A program made the position numbers and the translations under genes. Source: Desulfuromonadales bacterium C00003068 (GTDB taxonomy: Bacteria; Desulfobacterota; Desulfuromonadia; Desulfuromonadales; Desulfuromonadaceae). Taken from it: 6,838 nucleotides of DNA. The notes under the pieces are model-generated. The model had not been told where the DNA came from, did not search any database, and worked only from the letters and a program-made list of their open reading frames with translations. This document shows positions 5,329-6,838 of the stretch, one piece after another. The stretch spans positions 1 through 6,838 of the forward strand of contig MAXR01000120.1 in assembly GCA_001751155.1 (NCBI GenBank), read 5' to 3'. The stretch's first letter is position 1. Each line of letters starts with the position of its first letter.

Positions 5329-5655
5329 TCACAACGAATTAAGCAACTGCATATACTCCTGCATGGTTTGCAATGAAGCCATGGTACTCTTATAAAGGAG
5401 CCAACTAACCACCAGCACGGCCACCGTTACCACAATTTTGCGTACCAACGGTGTTTGTGGTCGCAACCAAACTAGGGGCAACGCCAACGGGCCGACACAA
5501 CCAAGGGCCATAACGACGGTAGCGGTACGCAAATGCCACGGTTCAAGTTGGCGACTCTTTACGTGATGACGGGGACGATCTAAAAACTCACCACAGTGCT
5601 TGCACTTTATGGCAGCATCTTGAATCTCTTCGGCACAAAAGGGGCATTTTTTCAT
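5329..5655 (-). CDS. Small two-helix membrane protein with N-terminal C4 zinc ribbon
   Basis: I do not recognise a named gene. The 108-residue protein opens with a zinc ribbon, [18 protein letters not shown] (Cys4, 7, 18 and 21), of the double-CxxC kind found at the N-terminus of many small bacterial membrane proteins. A basic linker (about 26-36) follows, then two hydrophobic segments at about 44-64 and 74-92 that should span the inner membrane as a hairpin, and a short polar C-terminus. The ATG at 5655-5653 overlaps the upstream gene's TGA by four bases (ATGA), and GAGG lies 7 bases before it, so translation is probably coupled to the TraR/DksA-like gene. Membrane location and zinc binding are inferred from the sequence; the function is unknown. 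Confidence 0.85.
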   Translation of the reverse strand: MKKCPFCAEEIQDAAIKCKHCGEFLDRPRHHVKSRQLEPWHLRTATVVMALGCVGPLALPLVWLRPQTPLVRKIVVTVAVLVVSWLLYKSTMASLQTMQEYMQLLNSL

Positions 5656-6011
5656 CGACTCGCCTCACGCTCGGCCTGACAGTTCAAACAAAAAGGGGCT
5701 TCAGGGCGCGCCTTTAGTCGACCAGGGCCGATCTCCTCTTCACAGGCAACACAAACACCGTACTCGGCACGACTCATTCGCAACAAGGCGGCCTCAATCT
5801 GCACAAGACGCTGCTCGGTGGCGCGTCGATTAGCTTGCGCCATACTTTGTTGCTGCATCTCGTCCATACGCGACAATCGACCAATGGGCTTATCAAGATC
5901 AATGGGTTGCACTTGCTCAGCGCTATTACGCAACAGAGCCTTGAGCTGGTCGCGTAATCGTAGCAACTGCTGATGCAACTCATGACATTGTATCGTGGTC
6001 AACTCATCCAC
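5652..6011 (-). CDS. TraR/DksA-family C4 zinc-finger regulator
   Basis: Members of this family enter the RNA polymerase secondary channel with a coiled-coil tip and change transcription, often together with ppGpp. This short member has 119 residues (E. coli DksA has 151). Residues 1-35 and 48-80 look like two long helices forming the coiled coil, with [18 protein letters not shown] (35-52) at the turn. The C-terminal zinc finger is [19 protein letters not shown] followed by PFCLNC (Cys87, 90, 108, 111). The tip has acidic residues Asp38 and Asp40 but not the DxxDxA arrangement of DksA itself. The start is GTG at 6011-6009, only 5 bases after the transaldolase stop and with a poor ribosome site; an in-frame TTG three codons further in is an alternative. 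It is coupled to genes on both sides and its target is unknown. Confidence 0.88.
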   Translation of the reverse strand: MDELTTIQCHELHQQLLRLRDQLKALLRNSAEQVQPIDLDKPIGRLSRMDEMQQQSMAQANRRATEQRLVQIEAALLRMSRAEYGVCVACEEEIGPGRLKARPEAPFCLNCQAEREASR

Positions 6012-6016
6012 CGCGA

Positions 6017-6658
6017 TTACTTGCTCTTTTCCCAGTCGGCCATAAATTTAGCAATCCCTACATCAGTGAGGGGATGCTTGGCGAGCTGCTTCATCACCGA
6101 AAATGGGATGGTGCAGATATCTGCAGCAACCAACGCTGAGTTGAGGATATGGAGAGGACTACGCACCGAAGCGACAATAATTTTTGTCGTATAGCCATAG
6201 TTATCAAAAATAGTGCGGATCTGATCAACTCCGTCAAGACCGTCATGGCCAACATCATCTAAACGACCGACAAATGGAGACACATAGGTGGCACCAGCTT
6301 TGGCCGCAAGTAATGCCTGTAAAGGGGAAAAAATCAAAGTAACGTTGATTTTAATTCCTTCAGCACTAAAAATTCGTGTCGCTTTCAAGCCCTCTTCGGT
6401 CATCGGCACTTTGATAACGATATTAGGATGAATCTTCGCTAGTTCACGACCTTCACTCACCATACCTTCAGCATCTAAGGCAATCACCTCGGCGGAGATT
6501 GGCCCATCAACAATATTGGTGATCTCTGTAATAACCTCTTTAAAATCGCGGCCACTCTTTGCGATCAATGAGGGGTTCGTTGTTACACCATCGACTAAAC
6601 CTAGAGCATTCGCCTGACGGATCTCATCCACTTCAGCTGTATCAATAAAAAATTCCAT
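6017..6658 (-). CDS. tal: Transaldolase, small TalC/Fsa-family type
   Basis: Transaldolase moves a dihydroxyacetone unit from sedoheptulose 7-phosphate to glyceraldehyde 3-phosphate in the cytoplasmic non-oxidative pentose phosphate pathway. The 213 residues cover the whole small-family barrel: [11 protein letters not shown] (3-13), GVTTNPSLI (24-32), IVIKVPMT (80-87) with Schiff-base Lys83, [12 protein letters not shown] (124-135), and IIVASVRSP (160-168). Two positions separate true transaldolases from fructose-6-phosphate aldolase: E. coli FsaA has Gln59 and Tyr131, while this protein has Glu57 and Phe129, as transaldolases do. That favours transaldolase activity. The ATG at 6658-6656 has a strong GGAGGA ribosome site 6 bases upstream. 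It sits 35 bases after a PP0621-like gene and 5 bases before the TraR/DksA-like gene, most likely in one operon. Confidence 0.95.
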   Translation of the reverse strand: MEFFIDTAEVDEIRQANALGLVDGVTTNPSLIAKSGRDFKEVITEITNIVDGPISAEVIALDAEGMVSEGRELAKIHPNIVIKVPMTEEGLKATRIFSAEGIKINVTLIFSPLQALLAAKAGATYVSPFVGRLDDVGHDGLDGVDQIRTIFDNYGYTTKIIVASVRSPLHILNSALVAADICTIPFSVMKQLAKHPLTDVGIAKFMADWEKSK

Positions 6659-6693
6659 CGTCGTCCTCCATTTAATCTACTTAAAATTAGTCA

Positions 6694-6838
6694 CTACTGT
6701 TTCTTATACGCTTCAAGGCATGTCTCATCACACAGGTAATAGACTTCACCAGACCTCTTTTTGCGAATCGCATCTGATTGCGCTACATAGGTTCCACAAT
6801 GAGCACAGGGAACCATCTGATCTGGGTCAATTTTCGTT
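6694..6838 (-). CDS. PP0621-family zinc-ribbon protein, C-terminal part (5' end outside window)
   Basis: The last 47 codons of a gene that enters from the right edge. The visible protein contains MVPCAHCGTYVAQSDAI followed later by YYLCDETCLEAYKKQ and a TAG stop, i.e. two cysteine pairs (CAHC and CDETC) that should bind one zinc ion. This CxxCG(T)YV...S.A...YYLC...C layout matches the short PP0621-type proteins, which are often anchored by an N-terminal membrane helix; that part is not in the window. The frame has no role I can name. It is 35 bases upstream of the transaldolase gene on the same strand with no terminator between them, so it probably heads or precedes the same operon. Confidence 0.8.
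   Translation of the reverse strand, partial: TKIDPDQMVPCAHCGTYVAQSDAIRKKRSGEVYYLCDETCLEAYKKQ

Noticed and set aside
1..6838. CRISPR arrays, rRNA, functional tRNA, riboswitches
   Set aside because: No regularly spaced repeats, no rRNA sequence and no complete cloverleaf or known riboswitch core was seen on either strand.

Overview
The window looks like a bacterial chromosome segment of moderate GC content. The proteins resemble Proteobacteria, and the SucC and 213-residue transaldolase sequences remind me most of Desulfuromonadales/Geobacter-type (former Deltaproteobacteria) homologues. That lineage is recall-based inference and was not tested. Core metabolic genes lie on both flanks. The middle (about 3460-5120) is a more AT-rich accessory patch.

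Layout. Positions 1-1362, minus strand: sucC and the start of sucD, the two subunits of succinyl-CoA synthetase (TCA cycle). Positions 1363-1616: a divergent regulatory region with a clear sigma70-type promoter plus A-tract UP element for the rightward gene, and several inverted repeats. Positions 1617-3392, plus strand: a CsdA/DeaD-type DEAD-box RNA helicase with a DbpA-like RNA-binding domain and a basic tail, closed by a strong bidirectional terminator (3411-3454).

The middle holds two complete toxin-antitoxin operons, both on the minus strand and each with its own promoter: mazEF-type (3489-4072) and parDE-type (4540-5060). In both, antitoxin and toxin genes overlap. In both, a palindrome lies inside the promoter spacer, which is the expected place for an autoregulatory operator. 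The roughly 470 bases between the two operons hold no gene I can support, but contain a transposon-end-like sequence and a tRNA-like set of stems.

The right end (5329-6838, minus strand) is a compact cluster that reads as one operon: a PP0621-type zinc-ribbon protein (cut by the window edge), a transaldolase of the small TalC/Fsa family, a short TraR/DksA-type C4 zinc-finger regulator, and a two-helix membrane protein with an N-terminal zinc ribbon. The last three genes are separated by 5 bp or overlap by 4 bp, so translational coupling is likely. The transaldolase serves the non-oxidative pentose phosphate pathway. Why three four-cysteine proteins sit around it is not known.

I did not find a clearly new biological system. 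The most unusual points are the tandem toxin-antitoxin island with its cloverleaf-like intergenic structure, the zinc-ribbon cluster around the transaldolase, and the C-rich, anti-Shine-Dalgarno-like leader of the helicase.
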